From contig BDGG01000013.1 in assembly GCA_001949185.1 (NCBI GenBank), forward strand, positions 561,018 through 625,017: a DNA stretch of 64,000 nt, read 5' to 3'. This document shows positions 1-12,400 of this stretch, piece after piece; the first letter of the stretch is position 1; every line of letters begins with the position of its first letter. The translations under genes and the position numbers were made by a program. This DNA is from Ramazzottius varieornatus (Eukaryota; Tardigrada; Eutardigrada; Parachela; Ramazzottiidae). The notes under the pieces are model-generated. The model had not been told where the DNA came from. It worked only from the letters and a program-made list of their open reading frames with translations, and made no database searches.

Positions 1-491
1 TTCGGGAAGAACGACAATTTTTCCGACAGAAGAGCGTTTTTGTGAAAAAAATCCCGCGTCATTGCCGACAACGAGTATTTTGATACAGCTGGGACCTTCA
101 TCGAGGCAATGAAGCACTAAGTTAACAGGCAGGGAGACTAGGACGCGAGCGAGATAAGAGACAGAGAGGCAATGCCCTAATTTTTGTGTCAAAAAATGGA
201 CAATCCGAACGAAAGTTCCAACTGTATCGTTAAATTTCGAACTTATTATTCTTTCATTCAACGATAAAAGTGTTGCTTCAGTCATCGCAGCTATGGCAGC
301 TTGCCATTGTTTTACCTATCGCAGCTTTCCATTGTTGGGACTGTTTACCAGTACTGTGACTAAAACTCAAATGCTCCTCATATCCTGGATTTCATGGTCA
401 AGCGGAAAAGTGTGTCACACTTAGGTGTCGCCACCCGGTAAGACGCAGTGCCGCAAAGATTTTCGCAGGTCTGTAGTTTAGACAAACAAAC
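1..491. other. No gene recognised at left edge
   Basis: On the minus strand this should be the intron after the R1 coiled-coil exon (donor GTTTGT just below position 492). I looked for the start of a cyclase domain and saw none, so it probably lies outside the window. AT-rich, with no repeat I could pair inside the window. Confidence 0.5.
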
Positions 492-3400
492 CGTGGAACG
501 AAAAGCATCAATGTCTTGAGATATTTGTCATGTTCGCGTTGAATCTTCCTTTGAATATCGGATATCTCGTCGGACAACGCAACCGTCAAGGTTTCCACTT
601 GTCCCAACAGCGCATCCACTATACTACCTGTTGCTCTGAAACCCCTGCAACAGTATACACGGCTCTATCAGAAATCTGGTATTGGAGAGAGTCGGAGGTG
701 CACTGTACATAATCTGGCTTGTATGCGTTAGATGTTCCTTGATGTGATTCCAGTCCATTCGATCAGCTTGCTCTTCCGCCCAACAGCGCACCGCTAAGTC
801 GACCATGCCATGGTCGCAGTCCAGTTGGTCATCGAACTGAGGTCGCATCAGCGTGCCTTCGGCATTATGACCTCGGTGAACGCAGCGAATGATCTCTGAC
901 GACATCAACCGTCAAGAAATTAGAACAATACAATTAAGCGGGTGAAACTGTCCATCATCGACTTGCCTGATGGCGTCAGACCGCCGTTGGCTAGCTGAAC
1001 ACAGTAAGGCGCCCCCCAAGAGATGACTTCTTGCAGGATTATGCCAAAACTGTAAATGTCGATGGACTTGTTGTAGACATGAACGCTCTTGCCGGTGCTA
1101 CCGTCTTGATCCCGAAGAACTTCTGGGGCTGTCCAAATCATCGTAGCGTTGTATTCCGGTCTCCTCTTGGCAAACCACAGCTCCACTTGGTTAAAGTTGA
1201 AAAAGCTGGGCATACCGTAGTCGGCTACTTTCAGCACAAACTGAGCGTCCAAATACAAACATTGAGAGGTTAGCCGGGAATGCGAAGTTAGTCCTCTTGA
1301 GTATAGGTATCTTAGTCCGCCGACGATGGCATTCAGGAAAGAGAATCGCACAATCCAGTCCAATTTACTCTTCGCTCCGATCAAATCCTACCCAGTAACA
1401 TGGTGTGACAGAAACAAAGGAAAGGGACACGCCAACCGAAGGTATGCTGGAAGCAGGCATGATCGTGTTATATTCGCTATGAAGAGGGACCATCACCAGA
1501 GTGAAACAATCAACTAACTAGTGTAGTGCTAAAACGGCTTATTTTAGCTTCGCCGAGCCTTCTATAGTGACAGCCATTGTATGAGACCGTTGCCCGCAGT
1601 CAATGAAGGATCCTCTTGACTGAAGGATGGATTTGACCACGTGCTTTGAGAGTGCAGTCTGCTACAATGCGGTCACGTGGTCAAAGTCGGCCCTGATCAA
1701 TCAAGGGCTAACCCACGATCAACAAGTGAAAGTCCGCCCTGACTTTCACTTGTTAGTAATCAATAATTAGCGTGTCTGCCTACGCTTGATTGAGAGGACA
1801 GATTTCTCCCGTGTAGCAACGTGCCTTTCCTGCAGTGAATACACTAGTTAGTTGATTGTTTCACTCTGCCATTACATACGTGACAACGGTGACCTGGCAA
1901 AAGCTGGGTCGGTTCCAGCGCATAGCCCTTCCGCATTGCAAACAATCGGTCCTGACTTTGCTAGTGGACATAACGTTGCTCACATGCGTCACGAGCTATT
2001 CGCCGGACCTCAGGGCATAGGACGTTTGCATGACTTAAGTGAGAAATGTCAAAGCCACGAGCAAATTAAGGCACGTTGATCGTATAAAAAATAGCTGGTC
2101 TGACTATCATCGACAGGGTAATGCAAGAATACATCCCTACCGGTGGTTACGTGATGTGAGTACAGTAACCGTTGACTTATAATCCAACACCCTGGGACCT
2201 CAGGCAGGGATGCATCTTGGGTACAGTTCTACCTCCCAGATGTATCAATTCAAACGCTTGATTTTGTTTTGCGATGACCCATCTGTTTACTACACGGTGG
2301 ACCAAAACAAACGAAATATGGCAAGCCATCCAGCACGGTTACCACTAATCAAGTAATCACTTGCATTTATTCAGTTCTTTTAGTGGGCTGCCATGTGTTT
2401 GGTCACCCACACTGTGATTCGCATATCACGGTCAAATTAAAGCAATTGACACATCTCGGAGGTAAAACTGTACTGCATAAGGGCGGTCAGACTGCCAACT
2501 GTCGTCAATCCAGTAGCCTTGCACTACCGAAAGGAGCCTCATGAGCCAAGCATTGTGCACTATTGGCACTTCCTGTAGACGCACGGAGAAAATTATGGGA
2601 CAGGCGTTTTCGCCACGGCGGTACGGAAGCACGTAAGCACACTACCGATTTACACTAATTTGCTTTTCAACACTTTTCCACGGTTGAATTACCGTCCTTT
2701 CCGCATGTCCCGTAATTTTTACTGTCCCATAATTACCCATCGTGCGTGTACTCTGGCAGTCGTGCAGTTTTTGAGTTCATGCACCCACGCACATTTTGCT
2801 GTGTAGCCTGTGTCCCGCACGTACTAGCATTTTTCAACAACAGGACTTGACCTAGTGCACGGATGCATTTTCGCACACTGATGTGAGTTTGTTTCCGTCT
2901 CACGCTTGAAACATACTTTCGGCTGGCATGCAGGACTAGTCAGTTGTCGAGACTGTGTTACAGCGATTGGACGTACATACAGAGTGCCTCGAGAAGCCGC
3001 CTCGTAAAGTATGCAGAAGCGATCGGATGTTATTGATGCTTTAAGGAACTTCAGAACGTGCTCGTTGGAAAGACTCCGAGCGAAGTTGACCTCTTTAAGG
3101 ACACCCCGGTGTCGGACGATACTCTTCTTGTTACAGTGTCGCACAGTCACTAGTCGCCTACGCCATACCCCTGTTTTTGTTGTGAGGATCATAGCTTTGT
3201 GTGCGGATCCATCGTAGCTTCCGGTAGGGCCTCCTGTCCCTCCTCCTTTTCCAAGAAGAGTTTTCTACAGAGAGCTGTTTTTTGGTACTTTAACTTGACT
3301 TGGGTTTTGAGCGAGCCCACCTTTTGTACAACAATTTCGGTTTCTGAATCTTGGCCATCGGTGACTTCTCCATTCGGCCATCGCACACGAAGTTCTCTAG

Positions 3401-6400
3401 GATCCAAGATCCATGTCCACTGATCGCGGTAGTATAGAACGAGGCGTCGGATGTAGAATGACGCTACACCAAACAGCACCAAAGCCAGGCAAATTCCTCC
3501 ACCCATAAGAAGTTTTGGATAGGTTGTGTTTACTGCAAATTCTCAGATATCGCAATGTTCCATCGACAAAACGGGTACGGCAACGCCTATGCTTACAGAG
3601 AATTTTATAAAACGTACCTGAAACGACTTGGCAGTATTCGTTCGTGTAGCCGCACATAGGTTTGTTGAGCGGGGCAGTGTTGTTGGCGTTAGCCCAGTCG
3701 ACGTTGCCTGTCTGATTCAGCGAAACCCCACTGGGTGTGGATACTGGAACGAGCGCGTTCGAATCCTGCTCTATAATATTCCGATACTCGAAAACTGTGT
3801 GGAACGTTCCGTTTTCTGTGTCCGTCATATCGTATATGTCGAATTCCTCTTGCATACCAGCGGCGGTATCCCACGCAATATTATCCGAGGAAGCGAAGCC
3901 TTTCTGAATCCACTGAGGAAAATCTGCAAGTATTATTAGACTTCGCATACCATCGTTAAATATTCGACCGGATGAGCAACGGTATAAAAATGCTTGTCTA
4001 TTAAGGACATTTCCAGGAATCTCGAGTACCGGTAGAACGTTTATTTTTCCGGCATCGACTCTCATCGTTTATTCTCCGTTTATCTCTCCGGCATGGACTC
4101 TCATCTTGACACTCCTAGCCAGCCCTGCCGCTGCGCAATAGCCAATGTGGCAAAAAACTGGTGCCCATATGTGGTGCCCGTCATGTGACAATCGGCTCGG
4201 ATTCGGGTCAGTTAATTTAGACGAATCTGGCTCCGCCTACGGGACGGCTCAATGGGTGCAGCGTACGCACACGACCTGCATATCGTTTTCTGCCGTTACG
4301 TCAGGCTCAACATTGCCGTTTCCCAGCTGTTTGTCACATTAGAATTTTGCAGCGGCAGGACTGCTCCTAGCGAACCAGGAGTGTGAAGTATAGCGCTACA
4401 GAGCGTGATTTGGCCCGAACTGTTTTTGTTTGACCTATGGCATTTTAGTGCATCGTTGGCCTGAGGTATACCCTAGTGCATGCAACGTTTTGCGATGACT
4501 TAAAACACTGCGGTGCGGCGGAGTGCTTGGGGTGGAGTGATCTTTCAAACAGCTAATTTTCAAGTCGGCGCAGAGCGTTATGTGTTCGTCATACGCCGAG
4601 TCTCTGTGCCAGTTATTTGATCCACGAATTGATGGTTCTTACCGGTTTCAAGTTAATGGTCAGATTCGCGAATAAAAGGACTTGTACACTGAGCACGTGC
4701 CAAGAGGCGTGTCTTTCCAGCTCGCTTTCAAATTTGGATCACCCGGACGGTAGGAAACACAGAAAAGCATACGTCTTACTCCTCGATCCACTAATCTCTC
4801 ACGTTACTGTTTCTCCAGTCTTACTTATCATACAAAGATAAATGCTCTGCATGCTAAAAGTGCCATAATACTAGCCAGGAAACTCTTTTCCTTTGCAAAG
4901 AAAACTATAGTTTTCGGTTTGACCGCGACACATACTGTGGCAAATCACTCGCCGAGACTGAGCGGAGAGATAGTCAAAAACGCACTCACCTGCTAACCTC
5001 CGACACCACGCATCGGTATTGTACGGATCAGATGGTGGATTGCTCTGCAGAATTGGAATTGGAATGGGATTCCGTACAGTCGCCGTCGGATCTCCGTCAA
5101 GGAAATCGTACAGTTTTGTACTCGCGGAAGGAAGTAAAATAGCATCGTGGTGCGTCATCATGTAGTACAACTGGTCGTCTGGCGGCTTGTTGTCCTTTGA
5201 GAAATCCATCCGCCGTAAGAAGTCCTGATGAGATGCTGTATTTGACCGATCTACCAACCCAAGCACCAACAACGACCGAAAGGCAGCTTTTGCTTTATCG
5301 TCATCCGCGTTACCTTTTAAATTTCGAAACACACAGTCTCAGGGAGTTTCGAGATGTCAAACACGATGGGAAGAAGTGGTGAGCACGACATAGGCAATTT
5401 TTCTATCATCCGATCTCACCTGTGTACCATCCGTTTTTGATAAGCGTAGTGCGGAAAATATCCAATGCAAAATATACATGCTCCCCGTTGACCAGATGGT
5501 TATCACAAGCAGCAACCATGTACTTGCGGACCATCGTTGCGTTCATCAGCAGCACATGAACTGTTTTAAAACCAGCATGTTATCAGGATGAGCACCAACT
5601 AGGGGACAAAAAGTAACAACACAGAATACTTCTACTTTCCACGATATGGTCACGTGGACTGTCCTACTACTCGCTTATATGTAGACCGTAACCCTTAGTA
5701 CTTTATCAAAACTTAGTAAATGACGTTGTCATAGCCGTCAGCAGACCAAGGTTTACCAAACCAACAGCTGGCTCAGATTTCTGCAGCCATAGTTGAATTT
5801 GAACATTTCAACATCTGAGTGGCAAAACGTTCAGAGCGGCGGCGTGCTCGCAAGTGTGCTTTAGAGTTTGGGCGATGCATGCGCCGACAGTTTTACCAGT
5901 CTTCATGCGCTGATAATTACGCCGTTTTGCGCGAGTTGTCGAAAGTTCCGTTCTGTGACCGTGGACAAGTTCGCCCTTATGTATGCGACAAACGACTTTG
6001 CTTCTGCTTGTGACTCTGCTTTAACGTGCGACGTACGGGACATAACTGGGACATAGTGGTTTTCGCGCCCATAATTCGAGCGTACTTACCGCCCGACTTA
6101 AATCGGTGTGCCGTTCTCTACAACACCGTTTTCAAATTCCAAATTTAAACGACGATTCGGGTGATACGAGGAAAAAACGTAGACCATGGAGTGCCCACCA
6201 CATAATTACATAGGGGCAAATAAGTTTCAAAGCACAGGCCACCTGAAAGCGTTGTTTTCCAAAGGTACTTGGTACTGGACAGCCTTGACACCGGCCAGGC
6301 TTGACTTCCTTCTGCCCAAACCAGTCACTAGACACCACTCTTTCATCCAGAGCTGAGGTCAAACTCAAACGTGCAATGGGGCAGAAACTACATAATTTCT

Positions 6401-9400
6401 TAACGCGGAGGCTACAAAAACTTCCGGTCATATACCTTACAAAATCTCTTCAACGAATGACTTCCCAGCCTCGGCTCCAAGTTTGGAATATTGCCGCTAA
6501 GTTGCTTTCACCTTATGCAAAAAGTCGCCGAGATCGAACGACCAAAGAATTTCTGGTGAACGCAGCTTTAAAACGTATTGAACCCCCTATGCATGATCGT
6601 GAGTTTGCCTGCCTTTTCTGCCCGGGAATATCTGTTGCGCCGCGTACAGAAACCGACCATCGCGCAGGTGGCCGTCTGACTAAACCTAAGCGACCAGCAA
6701 GATGTCCGCTCTGAATCCTGCTGCAGGTCAGACGAATCAAAAAGCTACGACATAGTTCGCATTCAACCGGCCCAGTTTCTATTTCGCGAGTGGCTAGTGC
6801 TAACAATGCATTCATCTTTTGGTACAGGAGGAGTAAGCATGTGTGACCCAGTGAGGAAATGTGTGACCCAGTAGTCTCAGACGGCGTGACATGTATCAAG
6901 TATGCATTACGTTAACAGAAACACTTTTTATGTAAGATAGACAACACTGTAATTCAAACACGAGGTTCTACCGTCACCGTGTCCTTTCCTGAGGAAAAAT
7001 ATCAAGAATTTTTGAGTAGAAGAACCATGGTAACTCAAGCAAAACAACATCCAACTTGCACTTATCCACTCATCCTAATGACAACTTTCTACGATTTTTT
7101 AGCTGCTTGTCTGCTGCTTTTGCGAACGGTGGTCGATACTGGTTCTGTTTGTGGTGCTGCGCCGACTGTCTTCTTTGGTCTACCAGCAGCTTTCTTCGGT
7201 CCACTTCCCGCCTTCTTCGCTGGTTTACCCGCTACCGGTTTCTTTGGCCTGCCAACACTCTTTTTCTTCGAGATGACAGCAGGAGCTTCCTGCAGAACAA
7301 GAGCAGCATGTTTGGCTGCCTTAGCTGCAGTTCGGTCGTCGATTCCAGACCTGTAGTCGGCACCCAGCAAATTCACTCCCCTGTCTCTCGCCAAGCGTTT
7401 GTCAGTCAGCTGTCTTTGTTTCTTTGGTTTCATCTGAGCAAATGTTTTACCAGCAGCAGAAGCAATCCTTTCGGCGACGGTACGATGTCCAGTTCCTACG
7501 TTCACGATCGAATCTAGACAGGAGTCGACTTTCTCGCTGTCGAAGTTTAGGCCTTTACGCAGAATCACATCTATGGTCTGGAGAGATTGATGGTGCTTGT
7601 CCAGCAAAGGGTTCTGCTGTTGGTCATTTCGAGTCGGGGTCTTGTCAACGGTCTGTCGAATGGCTTCTGGATCGAAGGGGAAGATACCTGTCTTGCGAAA
7701 ACCCGCTTTTACGGACTCAAAGTCGAACGAGAACTTGTGCGCTAAGGGAGTGCAGAGCAGGGCCATATGACCGGAGAACGTTCTACGGGAAATCTGAAAA
7801 GAAAAACTGTACGTCAGATTTGATCACTGGGAGAACTGAAATAACAGCAACCATCGTGGAGTACAGTACTTTACTTCAAAATCTGGGTCAACCCTCCGAA
7901 AGTTCTTGTAATGCGTCCAGTCAGATTTCACACCACTAAAGACACAGCAGTCCAGGGGTTGTAGATGATGCGTCTGACGGAAGACAAACTAACTGAATGT
8001 CTTTTTCGGACTTTTCGCAGAGCGTGAAGAGTTGCACGTTCAAGACATGACTGTGGTGGCCGTCCATGAACACAATGTTCTACAAAATTAAAGAATCACA
8101 AGATACCGATCTGAGTGACATGGAGTAAATCAGGTCAGAGTTTGTTACCTTTTGAGCTGTCATATTGGCAATCACTTCTTTACGAAAGTAATCGGTGAGG
8201 ACATCTGCATCCATAGTGCCACTATCGTTCACCGCAACATATAGCTTGTCATCCGTACCACGGTGCATACTTTCCAACTGGACTTTCCCATCATACAGTA
8301 CAAGCGGTCTTAGCATTCTACCCGTAGCATCGCCGCAAAACAAGACTGTAACCTGAACCCTTGTGGTCCCTTCTGTGTGCGCTATCGCCTGTTTAACCCC
8401 AGCTTCAGTGTACACTCTGTCTCGTTTGTAACCCAGTATAAATCCCGACTCATCCAAGTTGAAAATTCCTTCAGGCTCCGTCAGGTATCCGGCTGCATGG
8501 TGTTCAGAAAGGAGTGCGACGTATGATTGAGCCTTCTCTTTGTCCCATTCACGTGCCTTCTTTCGGTCCACGTTGGAAGTAAGTCGCCGCGAAATTTCCT
8601 GTGCCACCAATTGGTGAAGGACGGTTTCATACCTGGAGTACAGAGATTGTCGTACATCAAGATTTCAGATCAGATTCATCAAATTGTTTGTAAATGATTT
8701 TCAGATCCAAACCTTTTTCTAGGGCGAAATATTGGAGATAATCACGAAAGTTATCTTTGGTGAGCGGTAGCCCCGTCTTTGCAAACTGGGTTAGCACCTG
8801 CGCCAGTCCTTTCATCTCTTCTGGACTATGCTTTGTACCACGGCCCATTTTCGAACGATGAGGTTTGATGAGATAACGGTAAAGTGTCTTTCTTGGAATT
8901 TCGTATATCTCCGCCGCTGCGCTCCTTAACATTCCATTCTTAGCAGAAGCTATCGCTAGCTCGAGCGACCTGTCATCATAGTCACGTACTTTCTTGTTCT
9001 TTAGCACCAAAGACATTCTAATAAGGCCCGATAGCAAACTGACTGCACCGCAAAAGATTCGAGATTGAAGTTACGTGAAGAAGTGGAGGCTATCAATTGT
9101 TTACAGCATCAGCTGATAAAAACTTGAATGTTACGAGAAAGTTTTCGTTACGTCATAGGCTTTATTTTAATTACGAGTGTCTCATGCTTTTCTATGGATG
9201 CGCCGTCTGAGACTACTGGGTCACACATTTCCTCACTGGGTCACACATGCTTACTCCTCCTGTACACTCCATACTGAGTGCGTTTGAAGAAACCACTCTT
9301 TACACTACCCCAGGGAGGAACTAAGATAGGCTTAAGCATGCGTCAATGCATGAGCTGGGTAAAACTCATCCAATAGAGAATCTGCCAAAACAGCGATGCA

Positions 9401-12400
9401 TTACACCACCAGCCACTCGCGAAAACAACTGGACAGTCGGATGCGAACTGTCCAGTTGTCGGTAGTTAGAGCTAAAATAACTTTGGCCTATGTGCTGGTA
9501 CTTGATGGCCATCTTCCTTCGGCTAACAGAACCCCGGAGAAACAGAAGCGTTCGACTGGTGGTATTTGGATTATCAAAAATGGACAAAGGGGTGGCCTGC
9601 TTACCTCGTCCTCTGGCTGCGGCCATCTTCAGATTGTCAGCAATCGAAAACATTCCATTCTCGGTTATAAAATACACCTGTAACCGGTTTGAGCTATTAT
9701 GTATACTCGATGGAAGAAGAGCTATAAGTGCGGCTTTCCGGATGTCGTTCGTTGTGCCCCATTCCCGGTTCTTGTTCAACGACAGTAAACCTAAAACCAG
9801 AGGGGTTGAGTTGGACTGACGAACTAACAGTATCGACCGGCATATCTTCCGCCAACGAATCTTCTATCCGTCGTCTCAACTGTGGGTGGGTGGTGTCATC
9901 TAGCGCAGTTAAGCGTCACACAGGTGCACAAGTTAAAGATTAGAAACGACGAGTTACCCTGGTGGCCTGGTGGCTTCAATCAATCCAATTACCACTCCAA
10001 ACTTGAATGGATGGGGATCGAACCCCCGCTTGCTACTTACATGGCGAACATTCAGATTACCTACCAAAAAATTGCTTCTTTTGAATTAGCCATACTGGTT
10101 TAGCAACAAAGCGCTTGTCTTTTCCAAAAATTAGCTCGAGCCAATGGCTACTTTTGAGGAAACCAAACGGTCACTTTGACTAATAAGTTTTACAGTACAG
10201 TATCCAATTGGCCAATTTTTTAACCGAAAAAAGTGATCTTTTGGATACTTTTCACCTAGTCGAGGCTACTTCAAAAGTGGCCATTGGCTCTAGCAAAGCA
10301 TTGACTAAGTCTATCCAGAGCCGTGATATTAAATGTCACGTGAGCAAAACGAGTAATAACATACACACACCCCCACAAAACGGAGACTTCCAGGATGACT
10401 TCTGAGCCTGATGCTGGCGGATACCTTACCGGGATAGCCCGACCAGCAGATCAGCGGACGAAGATTCTGAGAGTATGCAGACCGCAGGAGATCCTGGCTT
10501 CTAGCGCGACACTTTCCGACATAGATCTCCCAGACCCGCCGCACCAGCCGGCCACGTGATCCTAAGTCGTACACTGTCTTACAATATTATAAATGATTGA
10601 CCCCCTGGACCTCTGTTCACAAAATCGTATCTCCTGTCCCTGAAACCCAGTTTCAATCACTCAAAATGTTCATGAAAGAACAAGATTTCGTCTAAATGGT
10701 GATATGGCTCGGCACAACCACAATCAAGAAATCAACCGGCAAGGCGAACTTTGCCAGTCTTCCAAACGGAATGTGTTTCGCCCACCGCAGTCTGATCTGG
10801 GCATGTCGAGCCTCTGCATCCTAGCATCCCAAAAATGCACCAAACACTAAATGACCTATGACTTTGCGATTTGGACTGATCATTTATGACATCTTTCTGC
10901 GTCAGGTCCAAAGTTCGAATGCTTTTTTAATCAGGCAAATTTTTGCGACAAAATTTCCCTATGGGACGCCTGGTGAGGGAACATTCAAGTATTACGTAAG
11001 ACGAGATCAAAGGCGCCGAATGGACCCCCTATCAAAGCAAATCAATGAATGCGGCTTTGATCCATTCGGTTTGCCGAATCTTACGTAATACACTGGCCGC
11101 CGCAATAACGTCACAGCACAACCGTCGCATCAGATAGCTGGTGTGTAATTTTACTCGAGAAAAATCTGACGTCAAGAAAGTACGCAGTATTACTGCCCCG
11201 TAAGAAGTATCCCAATAAACTACCAAAAGTACAACACCCAGAACAAAACAAGTTCGCCTTCTGTGTCGTCGTCCAACATAAAATATTCCTGGACACCTTC
11301 CGTAATCGCAATGGTAGGAACAGCATCCAGAACTTCAGTGGCAGCTGTGTACGAGGGTAACTCTCCTCTGTACACGATTTCGCAGTTTTGAAAGCAATTC
11401 TTAAAATCCGGTTTGTGTCGTGTTGAAGTTATTGCAGAGGCCAGAGTAGTTGAATGGTCCCTAAGAAGTATGGGTTCTGATGGTTAACACTTATAGCGCG
11501 ACCGTACTCTTTGTGAGTACATTGCCTCAGTTTTATTCGCTTCCTAAATCTGGCATTTCGCCCTTCGGGATGGGCATGTGTCGTTTGCTTGTAACTCGAA
11601 CCTGCGTCCGAAGTGAGATTAATAACGATGAATCAGTGTGTCTAGCGGAACACCAATTTTCAAATTAGACAAACTGAGCACGCACACGCACGATGGGAAA
11701 TTATGGGACGGTAAAAATTAGAGTGTGACTACTGTCACCGCTTTCACCGCCTAAAAGTCTAAAATCACCGCCATTGATAAATAATAATTTAATTGATTTG
11801 AAACCGCCTTACGGAACAATTTCTGAATGTACAGTCACCGCCCGCCGATGAACTTAGGTTCGCCCAAGTTCATCGGCAGCTGCCGGTACGAACCAGTGCG
11901 TGCTGATGGTCTGCGCGTACATGGACGAGCTTCTCAGAGGCGAGTGGCCCGCGAACACAATGTTCTGCGACGATCAAGCGCATCACCTGTGGTTCACACC
12001 CTGTTGGTGAGCGAGAAGTTCACTCCATGTCGGCGGAGAAGATGAAGAAAGAGCTCTGAAGGTCTTTCTGACAGAAGAGCCTACATAGATATCACTGTGA
12101 ACCAGTCGGTAGCCATACGAAACCGTCTTGGTAGCATGCCTAACCGGCCATTTCATGGCTGGAAAGGCTGTTGCCAGATTTTGCGTGTCCTCTCTCTTTG
12201 TCAAATTTAAAAACGAGATAAACGGCAGTGACGGCGGTGTGGAATTAATTAGAGGGGGTGGCTTTCGACTTCTAGGCGGTGAAGGCTTTGGCAATAACCA
12301 TTCGGGCGGTTTGGGCGGTGACTACAGCAATTTCCTGAAAGCTATGACACAGGTGGAAAGGACGGCGAAATGGAAATTCGATCGTAGAAAAGTGTCGAAA

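Larger units (their letters stand above)
492..3532 (-). other. R1 TM helix, kinase-homology domain and coiled coil
   Basis: 3321-3532 holds the TM helix (MGGGICLALVLFGVASFYI) and the W-x-LD juxtamembrane segment. A 56-nt intron (3265-3320) leads to 2977-3264, which carries a glycine-rich loop remnant and LVTVRHCNKKS, where the VAIK lysine is replaced. 967-1387 has the helix LDWIVRF, HSRLTSQ in place of HRD, VADYG in place of DFG, and the WTAPEVLR and DIYSFGIILQE motifs. 709-895 completes the domain with RPQF and AVRCWAEE; 492-635 is the coiled coil beginning VDALLGQVE and ends in phase 2, as in R2. Receptor-cyclase kinase-homology domains are pseudokinases, so the missing catalytic residues are normal for the family. 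Confidence 0.8.

Noticed and set aside
3189-3270. Apparent frameshift between R1's TM exon and kinase-homology exon.
   Set aside because: A 56-nt GT-AG intron at 3265-3320 resolves it: both sides are in phase 0 and the joined protein aligns with R2.
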